The notes under the pieces are model-generated. The model saw only the letters and a list, made by a program, of their open reading frames with translations. It was not told the origin of the DNA and did no database searches. A program made the position numbers and the translations under genes. Positions 45,254 through 55,574 of a stretch of DNA of 64,000 nucleotides are shown here, in pieces. Origin of the DNA: Oscillospiraceae bacterium (lineage in GTDB: Bacteria > Bacillota > Clostridia > Oscillospirales > Oscillospiraceae); NCBI GenBank assembly GCA_015067435.1, contig SVMM01000014.1, positions 42,947 to 106,946 on the forward strand, read 5' to 3'. Numbering within the stretch: the first letter of the stretch is position 1; the number at the start of each line of letters is the position of its first letter.

Positions 45254-45931
45254 TCACTTTGCGTCGTAGCCGACGCCGTCGCCCGTGATCTTGCCCTCTT
45301 CGAGCAGGACGACGCGCTTGTGGAAGCGGTTGACCAGATCGCGCTCGTGCGTGACGACGACGACGGTCGTCCCCAGCTCGTTGATGCGGTTCAAAAGGCG
45401 CATGATCTCCAGCGAGCGCGCGGGGTCGAGGTTGCCGGTGGGCTCGTCGGCGATGATGGTCACGGGGTTGTTGACCAGCGCGCGCGCGATGGCGACGCGC
45501 TGCTGCTCGCCGCCGGAGAGCTCGTGCGGCAGCTGGTCCGCCTTCTCCTCCAGCCCCACCAGCTTGAGTACGTAGGGAATGCGCGAGCGGATCGTGCGCG
45601 GCGCGGCGCCGACGGCGCGCATTGCGAAGCTCAGGTTGTCGTAGACCGTCTTTTTCTCGATCAGGCGGAAGTCCTGAAAAATAACGCCGATGGAGCGGCG
45701 CAGCAGCGGGATCTGCCGGTCGGAGATCTTCGTCAGGCTGAAGCCGTTGACCACGACGCGCCCGCTTGTCGGCAAAATCTCGCCGGTGAGCAGCTTGATG
45801 ATCGTCGACTTGCCGGAGCCGGACGGCCCGACGAGGAACACGAACTCGCCATCCTCGATGGTCAGCGAGATGCCGCGCAGCGCCCATGTCCCGTTGTCGT
45901 ATTCCTTTTCCACGTCCTTGAGCCGAATCAC
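45254..45931 (-). CDS. ftsE: Cell-division ATP-binding protein FtsE
   Basis: This 225-residue ABC ATPase has Walker A GPSGSGKSTI, signature LSGGEQQRVAIARAL and Walker B TIIADEPTGNLDP. It matches the FtsE length. The start is GTG at 45931 (VIRLKDVEKEYDN), the usual FtsE beginning. GAGGG lies 10 nt upstream, a rather long spacing. An in-frame extension reaching past the promoter at 46008-46036 is thereby excluded. First gene of ftsE-ftsX-peptidase. Confidence 0.95.
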   Translation of the reverse strand: MIRLKDVEKEYDNGTWALRGISLTIEDGEFVFLVGPSGSGKSTIIKLLTGEILPTSGRVVVNGFSLTKISDRQIPLLRRSIGVIFQDFRLIEKKTVYDNLSFAMRAVGAAPRTIRSRIPYVLKLVGLEEKADQLPHELSGGEQQRVAIARALVNNPVTIIADEPTGNLDPARSLEIMRLLNRINELGTTVVVVTHERDLVNRFHKRVVLLEEGKITGDGVGYDAK

Positions 45932-46007
45932 CCGCGCGCCGCCCTCTTTCGTTGCTTTATCCCATATTCTGCGCTTGATCCCATACTGCGCCAGAATATC
46001 CTTTTGC

Positions 46008-46036
46008 ATTATAGCGGACTTGCGCGAAAAGTGCAA
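46008..46036 (-). promoter_or_regulatory. Sigma-A promoter of the ftsEX operon
   Basis: On the minus strand TTGCAC (46031-46036), a 17-nt spacer and TATAAT (46008-46013). Confidence 0.75.
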
Positions 46037-46065
46037 GATAAATTATGTAAACGCGGAGAAAGGCA

Positions 46066-46094
46066 GAAAAACAGGGAAGCCGGAGCTTCCCTGT
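46066..46094 (-). terminator. Terminator of the PucR/CdaR-type regulator gene
   Basis: A 10-bp perfect stem (46085-46094 with 46071-46080), 4-nt loop, then TTTT on the minus strand. Confidence 0.75.
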
Positions 46095-46111
46095 CGTATC
46101 CGTTTTTCGCC

Positions 46112-47206
46112 TTACGCCTCGATGCCGCGCGAGGCGAGGTATTTCTTGACCATGAGCGCGACCTTGAAGGTGATCGCATCGTCGAACTCGCGCAGGTCGA
46201 GGCCCGTGAGCTTCTTGATCTTCTCCAGCCGGTACACCAGCGTGTTGCGGTGGACGAAGAGCTTGCGCGCGGTCTCGGAGAGGATCAGGTTGTTCTCGAA
46301 GAACTTGTTGATCGTGAACAGCGTCTCCTTGTCGAGCGCGTCGATCGGGTTCTTCTTGAAGACCTCCTGCAGGAACATCTCGCACAGCGTCGTCGGCAGC
46401 TGGTAGATCAGGCGGCCGATGCCGAGGTTTTCATAGTTGATGATGAACTTCTCCGTGTCGAAGACCTTGCCGACCTCAATGGCGATCTGCGCCTCCTTGT
46501 AGGACTTGGCAAGGTCGCGCAGGTGGCTTGCCACGGTGCCGATGCCGATGACCACCGTGCTCTCGCCGCCGACGCGCAGCGCCTCCTCGATCTGCGAGGC
46601 GATCTTCTCCAGATCGTGCGTCTCCGCCTCCGCGTCCACGTGCTGAATGAGCACAATGTCGTTCTCGCCCATGGACACGACGGCGCCCGCCTGACGGTCC
46701 GTCATGACGTTCTGCACGCTCTCGACCGTGACGCTCTCCGCGTGCTCGTCGCGGCGGCGGATCAGAAATACGCCGCGCGCCTGCTCGGCGTCGACGTGCA
46801 GCTCCTTGGCGCGGATATAGATGTCGCTGGGCAGGATGTTGTCCGAAATGATGCTCTTGACGAACGAGGTCTTGTCGTGCTTCTCCTCATAGTAGCTCTT
46901 GGCGCCGTTGAGCGCCACGCACGCCATGGAACATACCGTACGGCTGATCTCGCCCTCGCCCTCGGCGTAGGCGGCGAAGTCGAACGACCCGCCCCAGCCG
47001 GAGAGCGCCTTGAACGTCTTGCCCTCCAGCGTGACGCACGCGTCGGGCGAATCGTTGATCGGCTGGACAAGCTGGGGCCATTTGTTCCCGATCTCCTGTA
47101 GATCCGTGCAAGCGATTACGGTGCCCTCGGAGTCGATCACGCCGATCCGGGTATCGGTCGTCTCCTTAAACTGGGCGACGACATTCAAAAACATTCTTCC
47201 GGACAT
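46112..47206 (-). CDS. PucR/CdaR-type transcriptional regulator
   Basis: This 364-residue regulator has an N-terminal ligand-sensing region (about 1-135, similar to the sugar-diacid recognition domain of CdaR: TRIGVIDSEGTVIACTD), a middle GGDEF-like domain of the CdaR type (about 140-270) and a C-terminal PucR helix-turn-helix (about 300-355: NLILSETARKLFVHRNTLVY). These proteins usually activate metabolic genes on binding a small acid or purine product. The target is unknown, and the gene is monocistronic. ATG 47206 follows AAGGGAGGAAGG. Confidence 0.88.
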   Translation of the reverse strand: MSGRMFLNVVAQFKETTDTRIGVIDSEGTVIACTDLQEIGNKWPQLVQPINDSPDACVTLEGKTFKALSGWGGSFDFAAYAEGEGEISRTVCSMACVALNGAKSYYEEKHDKTSFVKSIISDNILPSDIYIRAKELHVDAEQARGVFLIRRRDEHAESVTVESVQNVMTDRQAGAVVSMGENDIVLIQHVDAEAETHDLEKIASQIEEALRVGGESTVVIGIGTVASHLRDLAKSYKEAQIAIEVGKVFDTEKFIINYENLGIGRLIYQLPTTLCEMFLQEVFKKNPIDALDKETLFTINKFFENNLILSETARKLFVHRNTLVYRLEKIKKLTGLDLREFDDAITFKVALMVKKYLASRGIEA

Positions 47207-47268
47207 AGCCTTCCTCCCTTGATCTCCCTGTCCTGCGCTTTTGTGCAACCTGACAACTTATTGAGGCT

Positions 47269-47297
47269 ATTATACCTGACCATCGCTCGAATTGCAA
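47269..47297 (-). promoter_or_regulatory. Sigma-A promoter of the PucR/CdaR-type gene
   Basis: On the minus strand TTGCAA (47292-47297), a 17-nt spacer and TATAAT (47269-47274). Confidence 0.75.
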
Positions 47298-47375
47298 GAA
47301 ATTTTTTTCTTTTTTTCACAAATTTTTTGATATTTTTTGGCCATTCCGTAAAGGAGGCGGAAGATGCGGCGATTT

Positions 47376-48116
47376 TCACGCCGAAAAACTTGGGCAATCC
47401 GTCAATTTGAGGTTTCTCTCCTCCGCCTCGGTCAGCTCCCGCCACGCGCCCGGCGCAAGGGACTCGTCCAACGCGAGCGGTCCCATGGACAGCCGCTTGA
47501 GGTAAACGACGGTCTTCCCGCGCGCGGAAAACATCCGCTTGATCTGGTGGAACTTGCCCTCGCGGATGGTGACGAGCGCCTCGCTCCGCACGCCGGAGGA
47601 GACGATCTCCAGCTCCGCCGGCATACAGGCAAGCCCGTCCGGAAGCGTCATACCCGCGGCAAACGCCGCGCGGTCGCCCTCGTCGAGCGCTCCGTCGACG
47701 CGCGCGAAATAGCGCTTGTCCACATGCTTCTTCGGTGAGAGCAGGTCGTGGGCGAGCTGCCCGTCGTCGGTGAGCAGCAGCAGTCCCTCCGTGTCCTTGT
47801 CCAGCCGCCCCACGGGGAACAGCCCGCGCTTTTTGTACGCCTCCGGCAGCAGGTCGAGCACGGTTTTGCCCCGCCCGTCCTCGGTTGCGGAGAGAACGCC
47901 GGCGGGCTTGTGGAGCATAACGTAGACGAACTCGCGCAGCCGCACCGCCTCGCCGTCCACCGTCAGCGCGGCGCGCTCCGCGTCGATTTTTTCGTCCGCC
48001 GACGCCGTGATCCGCCCGTCGACGGCAACGCGCCCCTCGCGCACGAGGCGCTTGACCTCGCTGCGCGACCAGCGCCCCGTCGACGCGAGCAGCTTGTCCA
48101 GCCGTTCGTTTGGCAT
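47376..48116 (-). CDS. 16S/23S rRNA pseudouridine synthase (RsuA/RluB/RluE/RluF family)
   Basis: This 246-residue RNA-modifying enzyme has an N-terminal S4 RNA-binding domain (about 1-60: LDKLLASTGRWSRSEVKRLV) and the pseudouridine synthase core with catalytic Asp in VGRLDKDTEGLLLLTDDG. The later EGKFHQIKRMF motif is typical of the RsuA group. The exact rRNA position is not clear from the sequence. The start at 48116 (MPNERLDKLL) has GAGGGAAA upstream. Copy B of the three-hairpin element lies in its leader. Confidence 0.92.
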   Translation of the reverse strand: MPNERLDKLLASTGRWSRSEVKRLVREGRVAVDGRITASADEKIDAERAALTVDGEAVRLREFVYVMLHKPAGVLSATEDGRGKTVLDLLPEAYKKRGLFPVGRLDKDTEGLLLLTDDGQLAHDLLSPKKHVDKRYFARVDGALDEGDRAAFAAGMTLPDGLACMPAELEIVSSGVRSEALVTIREGKFHQIKRMFSARGKTVVYLKRLSMGPLALDESLAPGAWRELTEAEERNLKLTDCPSFSA

Positions 48117-48148
48117 AAGTTTCCCTCTTCCTCTTGATAAGTTGCGCC

Positions 48149-48252
48149 ATCCCATGCCGAAGGGCATGGGATACAGCCATATTTCGCGGTTGCCGCGTCA
48201 GCGGCGAGCGAAATGGCGATCTGTTTGCTGTGATTGCGCAGCAATCATAGCA
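48149..48252 (-). repeat. Three-hairpin intergenic element, copy B (leader of pseudouridine synthase gene)
   Basis: Hairpins: 48149-48158 with 48163-48172 (10 bp); 48181-48187 with 48208-48214, plus an inner GCCGC/GCGGC pairing; and 48226-48237 with 48241-48252 (12 bp with one G-T). Same order and spacing as copy A at 23978-24073. Hairpin 1 ends 32 nt before the start codon at 48116. Confidence 0.75.
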
Positions 48253-48254
48253 TT

Positions 48255-48288
48255 TTTCATCGCATTTGTGCATACAAATGCGATGAAA
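48255..48288 (+). promoter_or_regulatory. Perfect 15-bp hairpin overlapping the ribosome site of the DUF4830 gene
   Basis: Arms 48255-48269 and 48274-48288 with a 4-nt loop. The right arm ends in GAAA, the first bases of GAAAGGAAG, which is the ribosome site for ATG 48303, so folding could limit translation. Confidence 0.55.
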
Positions 48289-48302
48289 GGAAGTGCGCCA
48301 TC

Positions 48303-48776
48303 ATGTTCATCGTCACCGCCAAGGTTCCCAAACGCCGCTGTTTCGTGCTCTTCGCGCTGCTGCCGCTCGCGGCGCTCGCGGTTTTTCTCGCCCTGCGCGG
48401 CGGCACGGACGCCGGCAAGGACGCCGAAGCGCCGGAGCGCATTGACACCAACGAATCGCGCGTCGCGTATCTCACGGCGCTGGGCTGGGCGGTGGAGCCG
48501 GAGCCCATCGAATCGCTGCGCGTCACGCTGCCCGCCGAGCTGGAGGAGCCCTACCGCTCCTACAACACGCTCCAGCTCCGGCAGGGCTTCGACCTGACGC
48601 CGTTTCTGGGCGAGACGCTGGAGCGCTGGACCTACGCGGTGACGAACCACCCCGCCGCGCCGCGCTTCTGTCAGGCGGATCTGTACCTCTACGACGGCGC
48701 GGTGGTCGCCGGCGACATCGTATGCACCGGTGCCGACGGCTTCATCGCGACGTTGGAATTTCCAACAGATTCATAA
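48303..48776 (+). CDS. DUF4830 membrane-anchored protein
   Basis: This 157-residue protein has a short cytoplasmic start, one membrane helix (about 14-32) and an extracytoplasmic DUF4830 domain: YLTALGWAVEPEPIE, YRSYNTLQLRQGFDLTPFLG and LYLYDGAVVAGDI, in the usual order. Function unknown. ATG 48303 (MFIVTAKVPKRRC) is chosen over an earlier in-frame codon because AAAGGAAG lies just upstream and the earlier region is the hairpin. Confidence 0.82.
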   Translation: MFIVTAKVPKRRCFVLFALLPLAALAVFLALRGGTDAGKDAEAPERIDTNESRVAYLTALGWAVEPEPIESLRVTLPAELEEPYRSYNTLQLRQGFDLTPFLGETLERWTYAVTNHPAAPRFCQADLYLYDGAVVAGDIVCTGADGFIATLEFPTDS

Positions 48777-48777
48777 A

Positions 48778-48814
48778 ACAAGAAGGCAGGTCAAGGACCT
48801 GCCTTCTTGTTTTT
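48778..48814. terminator. Bidirectional hairpin terminator
   Basis: A 15-bp stem (48778-48792 with 48796-48810) with a 3-nt loop and TTTTG lies between the DUF4830 gene and tuf. Confidence 0.88.
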
Positions 48815-48823
48815 GAAATGGAA

Positions 48824-50026
48824 TTAGTCCTTCGTGTCGATGACGACGCCGGAGCCGACAGTACGGCCACCCTCGCGGATAGCGAAGCGGAGGCCCTTCT
48901 CGATGGCGATCGGGGTAATCAGCTCAACGTTCATGTCGACGTTGTCGCCGGGCATGCACATCTCGGTGCCCTCGGGCAGGGTGATGACGCCGGTGACGTC
49001 CGTGGTGCGGAAATAGAACTGCGGACGATAGTTGTTGAAGAACGGGGTGTGACGGCCGCCTTCATCCTTGGTCAGAACGTAGACCTGGCCGACGAACTTG
49101 GTCAGCGGATGAATGGTGCCGGGCTTGGCCAGAACCTGGCCGCGCTCGATCTCGGTCTTCGCGACGCCGCGGAGCAGCGTACCGACGTTGTCGCCGGCCT
49201 CGGCGAAGTCGAGCAGCTTGTGGAACATCTCGATACCGGTGACGACGGTCTTGCGGCGCTCGTCGGTCAGGCCGATGATCTCGACTTCCTCGCCGAGCTT
49301 GAGCATACCACGCTCAACACGGCCGGTGGCCACGGTGCCGCGGCCGGAGATGGTAAAGACGTCCTCGACGGGCATCAGGAACGGCAGGCTGTCGTCGCGC
49401 GGCGGGGTCGGGATATAGCTGTCGACCGCGTCCATGAGCTCCTTGATGCAGGCATACTCGGGCGCGTTGGGATCGGTGCTCTCGCTGACCAGCGCGTTGA
49501 GCGCGGAGCCGCGGATGATGGGAATGTCGTCGCCGGGGAACTCATAGGTGGAGAGCAGCTCGCGGACTTCCATCTCGACCAGCTCAAGGAGCTCGTCGTC
49601 GTCAACCTGGTCGCACTTGTTCAGGAACACAACGATGGCGGGCACGCCGACCTGACGGGCGAGCAGAACGTGCTCGCGGGTCTGGGCCATGGGGCCGTCG
49701 GAAGCGGCGATGACGAGGATCGCGCCGTCCATCTGCGCGGCGCCGGTGATCATGTTCTTGATATAGTCGGCGTGGCCCGGGCAGTCGACGTGGGCGTAGT
49801 GACGCGCCTCGGTCTCATACTCGACGTGAGCGGTGTTGATCGTGATGCCGCGCTCGCGCTCTTCGGGAGCCTTATCGATGGAGCTGTAGTCGGTGTAGGA
49901 CGCCTTGCCCTGGAAAGCCAGCCACTTGGTGATGGCGGCGGTCAGGGTGGTCTTGCCATGGTCGACGTGACCGATGGTACCAATGTTTACATGGGGCTTG
50001 GTGCGCTCGAATTTCTGCTTAGCCAT
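48824..50026 (-). CDS. tuf: Translation elongation factor Tu
   Basis: The GTPase that delivers aminoacyl-tRNA to the ribosome, 400 residues. It starts [16 protein letters not shown]. The G1 motif is GHVDHGKT, G3 DCPGHADY, G4 NKCD. AGGAGGA precedes ATG 50026. It is the last gene of the str cluster but is separated from fusA by 105 bp containing its own promoter. Confidence 0.99.
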   Translation of the reverse strand: MAKQKFERTKPHVNIGTIGHVDHGKTTLTAAITKWLAFQGKASYTDYSSIDKAPEERERGITINTAHVEYETEARHYAHVDCPGHADYIKNMITGAAQMDGAILVIAASDGPMAQTREHVLLARQVGVPAIVVFLNKCDQVDDDELLELVEMEVRELLSTYEFPGDDIPIIRGSALNALVSESTDPNAPEYACIKELMDAVDSYIPTPPRDDSLPFLMPVEDVFTISGRGTVATGRVERGMLKLGEEVEIIGLTDERRKTVVTGIEMFHKLLDFAEAGDNVGTLLRGVAKTEIERGQVLAKPGTIHPLTKFVGQVYVLTKDEGGRHTPFFNNYRPQFYFRTTDVTGVITLPEGTEMCMPGDNVDMNVELITPIAIEKGLRFAIREGGRTVGSGVVIDTKD

Positions 50027-50086
50027 TGGAAAATCCTCCTGTAAGATGATTCATGGTTGTTCGGGACGTATTCGCATAACAAGACT

Positions 50087-50115
50087 ATTTTACAGTATGT
50101 TACGCGGTTTTGCAA
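50087..50115 (-). promoter_or_regulatory. Separate sigma-A promoter for tuf
   Basis: On the minus strand TTGCAA (50110-50115), a 17-nt spacer and TAAAAT (50087-50092), between fusA and tuf. Confidence 0.6.
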
Positions 50116-50131
50116 TAGTTATTTTCGACGC

Positions 50132-52219
<2,088 letters not shown>

Positions 52220-52234
52220 GGCCTGCACCTCGCC

Positions 52235-52705
52235 TTACCAGCGGAAGTGCGCGAATGCCTTGTTGGACTCGGCCATCTTATGGGTATCCTCGCGCTTCTT
52301 CACGGCGCTGCCGGTGTTGTTGGCGGCATCCATGATCTCGCCGGCAAGGCGCTCGGCCATGGTGCGCTCGCCGCGGGAACGCGCGTAGCTCGTCAGCCAG
52401 CGCAGACCGAGGGTCTGACGGCGGGCGGGACGAACTTCCATCGGGACCTGATAGGTCGCGCCGCCGACGCGGCGCGCCTTGACCTCAAGGCTCGGCATAA
52501 TGTTTTCGAGCGCCTGCGTGAACACATCCAGGGGCTCGTTGCCCGTCTTTTCCTTGATCGTATCAAAAGCGCCGTAGACGACCTTCTGCGCAACGCCCTT
52601 CTTGCCGTCGAGCATGATGGAGTTGACAAGCTTGGTCACCAGTACGCTGTTGTACATAGGATCGGGCAGAACTTCTCTTTTGGGAACATTACCTCTTCTG
52701 GGCAC
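52235..52705 (-). CDS. rpsG: Ribosomal protein S7
   Basis: 156 residues, the standard S7 length, with [20 protein letters not shown] at the start and the conserved [17 protein letters not shown]. The GTG at 52705 is the start. An ATG six codons upstream would overlap the ribosome site AAGGAGGG. S7 nucleates assembly of the 30S head. Confidence 0.97.
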   Translation of the reverse strand: MPRRGNVPKREVLPDPMYNSVLVTKLVNSIMLDGKKGVAQKVVYGAFDTIKEKTGNEPLDVFTQALENIMPSLEVKARRVGGATYQVPMEVRPARRQTLGLRWLTSYARSRGERTMAERLAGEIMDAANNTGSAVKKREDTHKMAESNKAFAHFRW

Positions 52706-52835
52706 TATGCTTCCCTCCTTCATTATAAAATGATGTCATCGGTACTCACCCGTTTTTCAGGGTGTTTTGCCTGCCAAAGAGGGTTTGTCTATGTGGATAG
52801 AGAACACTGTTTGGCAAAGCTACTTTTGCAGGGTC
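52706..52835 (-). promoter_or_regulatory. Long S12-S7 intercistronic region
   Basis: There are 130 nt between rpsL and rpsG. A 7-bp inverted repeat (TGCCAAA ... TTTGGCA on the minus strand) and a TATAAT just before the rpsG ribosome site are visible. In E. coli the spacer between these genes binds S7 for feedback control. A similar role here is only an inference. Confidence 0.3.
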
Positions 52836-53252
52836 TTACTTCTGCTTCGGGCGCTTGGCGCCGTACTTGGAGCGGCCCTGTCTGCGGCCGTCGACGCCCT
52901 GGGCATCGAGGGTGCCGCGGATGATGTGGTAACGCACACCGGGGAGGTCCTTGACACGCCCGCCGCGGATCATGACCACAGAGTGCTCCTGCAGGGAGTG
53001 GCCGACGCCGGGAATGTAAGCGGTGACCTCGTAACCGTTGGTAAGACGCACACGGGCGATCTTACGGAGGGCGGAGTTCGGCTTCTTCGGCGTCGCGGTA
53101 CGAACCGCGGTGCACACGCCGCGCTTCTGCGGGGAGCTGAGGTCGGTCTGCTTGTTCTTGAGGGTGTTCAGGCCGTACTGCAGCGCGGGAGCGGTGGACT
53201 TGTAGGTCGAGGACTCTCTGCCCTTGCGAACCAGCTGGTTAAAAGTAGGCAT
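52836..53252 (-). CDS. rpsL: Ribosomal protein S12
   Basis: 138 residues, starting [19 protein letters not shown], with the decoding-site segments [17 protein letters not shown] and [19 protein letters not shown]. First gene of the str operon. The start at 53252 has AAGGAGAAC upstream. Confidence 0.98.
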   Translation of the reverse strand: MPTFNQLVRKGRESSTYKSTAPALQYGLNTLKNKQTDLSSPQKRGVCTAVRTATPKKPNSALRKIARVRLTNGYEVTAYIPGVGHSLQEHSVVMIRGGRVKDLPGVRYHIIRGTLDAQGVDGRRQGRSKYGAKRPKQK

Positions 53253-53304
53253 TCATGTTCTCCTTTCTTGTCATTTTTTGCGTGGACACACCACGCAGAG
53301 CGGG

Positions 53305-53333
53305 ATTATAACACGAAAAGAGCGCGCAGTCAA
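53305..53333 (-). promoter_or_regulatory. Strong sigma-A promoter of the str operon
   Basis: On the minus strand TTGACT (53328-53333), a 17-nt spacer and TATAAT (53305-53310). Confidence 0.85.
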
Positions 53334-53421
53334 GCATTATTTCGCGACAAAAAGCGCGCCGCGCACGCGTTTTCCCTAGGCGCGTTGACCAAACGAGGGG
53401 CAGATTTCATCCCCCGCCGCC

Positions 53422-53450
53422 TTGACAGCGCCGCGGTGGTTTGATAACAT
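53422..53450 (+). promoter_or_regulatory. Promoter of ridA-tnaA-desulfidase operon
   Basis: TTGACA (53422-53427), a 17-nt spacer and TAACAT (53445-53450), followed by AAAAGGAGAG and ATG 53488. Confidence 0.65.
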
Positions 53451-53487
53451 CTATATATAACTTTCAAGAAAAGGAGAGCTGTGATCC

Positions 53488-53865
53488 ATGAAACACATCA
53501 TCCGCACAGACAACGCGCCCGCCGCCATCGGCCCCTACGCGCAGGCGACGGAGGCCGGCGGTCTGGTCATCACCTCCGGCCAGCTGCCCATTGACCCCGC
53601 CACGGGCGCGATGCCCGACGGCATTCAGGCGCAGACGAAGCAGTCGCTCGCCAACATCTCCGCCATCCTCTCCGCCGCGGGCACGAACATGAACAACGTG
53701 CTCAAGACCACCGTGTTTCTCAAGGATATGAACGACTTCGCCGCCATGAACGAGGTCTATGCCACGTTCTTCATGGAGGGCCAGTGCCCCTCCCGCTCCG
53801 CCGTGCAGGTCGCGCGCCTGCCGAAGGACGCGCTGGTGGAGATCGAGGCCATCGCGACGAAGTAA
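53488..53865 (+). CDS. ridA: RidA-type enamine/imine deaminase
   Basis: This 125-residue trimeric enzyme hydrolyses reactive enamines such as 2-aminoacrylate to keto acid and ammonia. The catalytic Arg is Arg103 in SRSAVQVA, and Glu119 in VEIEAIA completes the site. It starts the operon followed by two enzymes that both make 2-aminoacrylate or its imine (tryptophanase and cysteine desulfidase), which fits a protective role. Confidence 0.95.
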   Translation: MKHIIRTDNAPAAIGPYAQATEAGGLVITSGQLPIDPATGAMPDGIQAQTKQSLANISAILSAAGTNMNNVLKTTVFLKDMNDFAAMNEVYATFFMEGQCPSRSAVQVARLPKDALVEIEAIATK

Positions 53866-53905
53866 GAACAAACACATTATCAGAAAATGGAGGCAGCACA
53901 GCAAC

Positions 53906-55546
53906 ATGGCAGCAGAATATCCGCTTGACGTTCCGGTTCCCCACCATTTCGCCTTCGCCGTGCGCGATCTGCCCACGGTCACGGTCGAGCAGCGCGAGCG
54001 CGTGCTGAAGGCGACGCACTACAACGAATTCGCGTTCCCCGCGGGGATGCTCACCGTCGATATGCTCTCCGACTCCGGCACCACCGCCATGACCAACCAG
54101 CAGTGGGCGGCGCTGTTCCTCGGCGACGAGGCGTACGGCCGCAACACCGGCTACTACGTCCTGCTCGACACGTTCCGCGACATCTTTGAGCGCGGGGGCG
54201 AGAAGAACTGGCGCAAGATCGTCGACCTCGTGCGCACCGACTGCCGCGACGTCGAGAAGATGATGGACGAGGTGTACCTGCGCGAGTACGAGGGCGGGCT
54301 TTTTAACGGCGGCGCGGCGCAGATGGAGCGCCCGAACGCCTTCCTCATCCAGCAGGGCCGCGCGGCGGAGTCCGTGCTGATGGAGATCGTGCGCGGCGTC
54401 CTCGCGAAGCGCCATCCCGGCAAGGTCTTCACCATCCCCTCCAACGGCCACTTCGACACCACCGAGGGCAACATCAAGCAGATGGGCTCCGTGCCCCGCA
54501 ACCTCTACAACAAGAAGCTGCTCTACGAGGTGCCGGAGGGCGGGAAGTACCCGAAGAACCCCTTCAAGGGGAACATGGATATCGAAAAGCTCAAGGCGCT
54601 GATCGATGGCGTCGGGCCGGAGAACGTGCCGCTGGTGTTCTCCTGCATCACCAACAACCCCGTCTGCGGGCAGGCGGTCTCCATGGCGAACCTGCGCGAG
54701 GTGAGCGCCATCGCCCACAGCTACAACATTCCCTACATCCTCGACGCGGCGCGCTGGGCGGAGAACGCTTACTTCATCAAGATGAACGAGGATGGCTACG
54801 CGGACAAGTCCATCGCCGAGATCGCGACCGAGATGTTCTCGTACTGCGACGGCTTCACGATGTCCGCGAAGAAGGACGGCCACGCCAACATGGGCGGCAT
54901 GCTCGCCTTCCGCGACCGGGGCCTCTTCTGGAAGAACTTCTCCGACTTCAATCCCGACGGCAGCGTCCAGACCGACGTGGGCGTGCTGCTCAAGGTCAAG
55001 CAGATCTCCTGCTACGGCAACGACTCCTACGGCGGCATGAGCGGGCGCGACATTATGGCGCTCGCGGTGGGTCTCTACGAAAGCTGCAACTTTGACTACC
55101 TCGACGAGCGCGTGAAGCAGGTCGAATACCTCGCCGACGGGTTCTACCGCGCGGGCGTGAAGGGCGTCGTGCTCCCGTCCGGCGGCCACGCCGTGTACAT
55201 CAACATGGATGAGTTCTTCGACGGCAGGCGCGGCCACGAGACCTTCGCGGGCGAGGGCTTCGCGCTGGAGCTGATCCGCCGCTACGGCATCCGCGTGAGC
55301 GAGCTTGGCGACTACTCGATGGAGTACGACCGCAAGACGCCCGAGCAGCAATCGGAGGTCGCGAACGTCGTGCGCTTCGCCGTCGACCGCAGCCGCCTGA
55401 CGCGCGAGCACCTCGACTACGTCATCGCGGCGGTCAAGGCGCTCTACGAGGATCGGGAAAGCATCCCGAACATGCGCATCGTCTGGGGACACGATCTCCC
55501 GATGCGCCACTTCCACGCGTTTCTGGAGCCGTATCCGAACGAATAA
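53906..55546 (+). CDS. tnaA: Tryptophanase (beta-eliminating lyase)
   Basis: This PLP enzyme splits L-tryptophan to indole, pyruvate and ammonia. Marks are TNNPVCGQAVSMANLREV, DAARWAENAYFIKMNEDGY and the PLP lysine Lys323 in TMSAKKDGH. The end reads MRHFHAFLEPY. His after Arg matches tryptophanase (RHF) rather than tyrosine phenol-lyase (RFF). The 546 residues exceed the E. coli length of 471, mainly through an insertion in the region about 130-230. ATG 53906 lies 40 bp after ridA. No tnaC-like leader peptide is visible in that gap. Confidence 0.85.
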   Translation: MAAEYPLDVPVPHHFAFAVRDLPTVTVEQRERVLKATHYNEFAFPAGMLTVDMLSDSGTTAMTNQQWAALFLGDEAYGRNTGYYVLLDTFRDIFERGGEKNWRKIVDLVRTDCRDVEKMMDEVYLREYEGGLFNGGAAQMERPNAFLIQQGRAAESVLMEIVRGVLAKRHPGKVFTIPSNGHFDTTEGNIKQMGSVPRNLYNKKLLYEVPEGGKYPKNPFKGNMDIEKLKALIDGVGPENVPLVFSCITNNPVCGQAVSMANLREVSAIAHSYNIPYILDAARWAENAYFIKMNEDGYADKSIAEIATEMFSYCDGFTMSAKKDGHANMGGMLAFRDRGLFWKNFSDFNPDGSVQTDVGVLLKVKQISCYGNDSYGGMSGRDIMALAVGLYESCNFDYLDERVKQVEYLADGFYRAGVKGVVLPSGGHAVYINMDEFFDGRRGHETFAGEGFALELIRRYGIRVSELGDYSMEYDRKTPEQQSEVANVVRFAVDRSRLTREHLDYVIAAVKALYEDRESIPNMRIVWGHDLPMRHFHAFLEPYPNE

Positions 55547-55574
55547 CACTGCCGACACAAAGGAGGAAAACGTC

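Noticed and set aside
47207..47375. Possible small RNA in the AT-rich gap with long T runs
   Set aside because: No hairpin followed by a T tract in a consistent orientation. The gap is explained by the promoter of the PucR/CdaR-type gene and the 3' end of the pseudouridine synthase gene.
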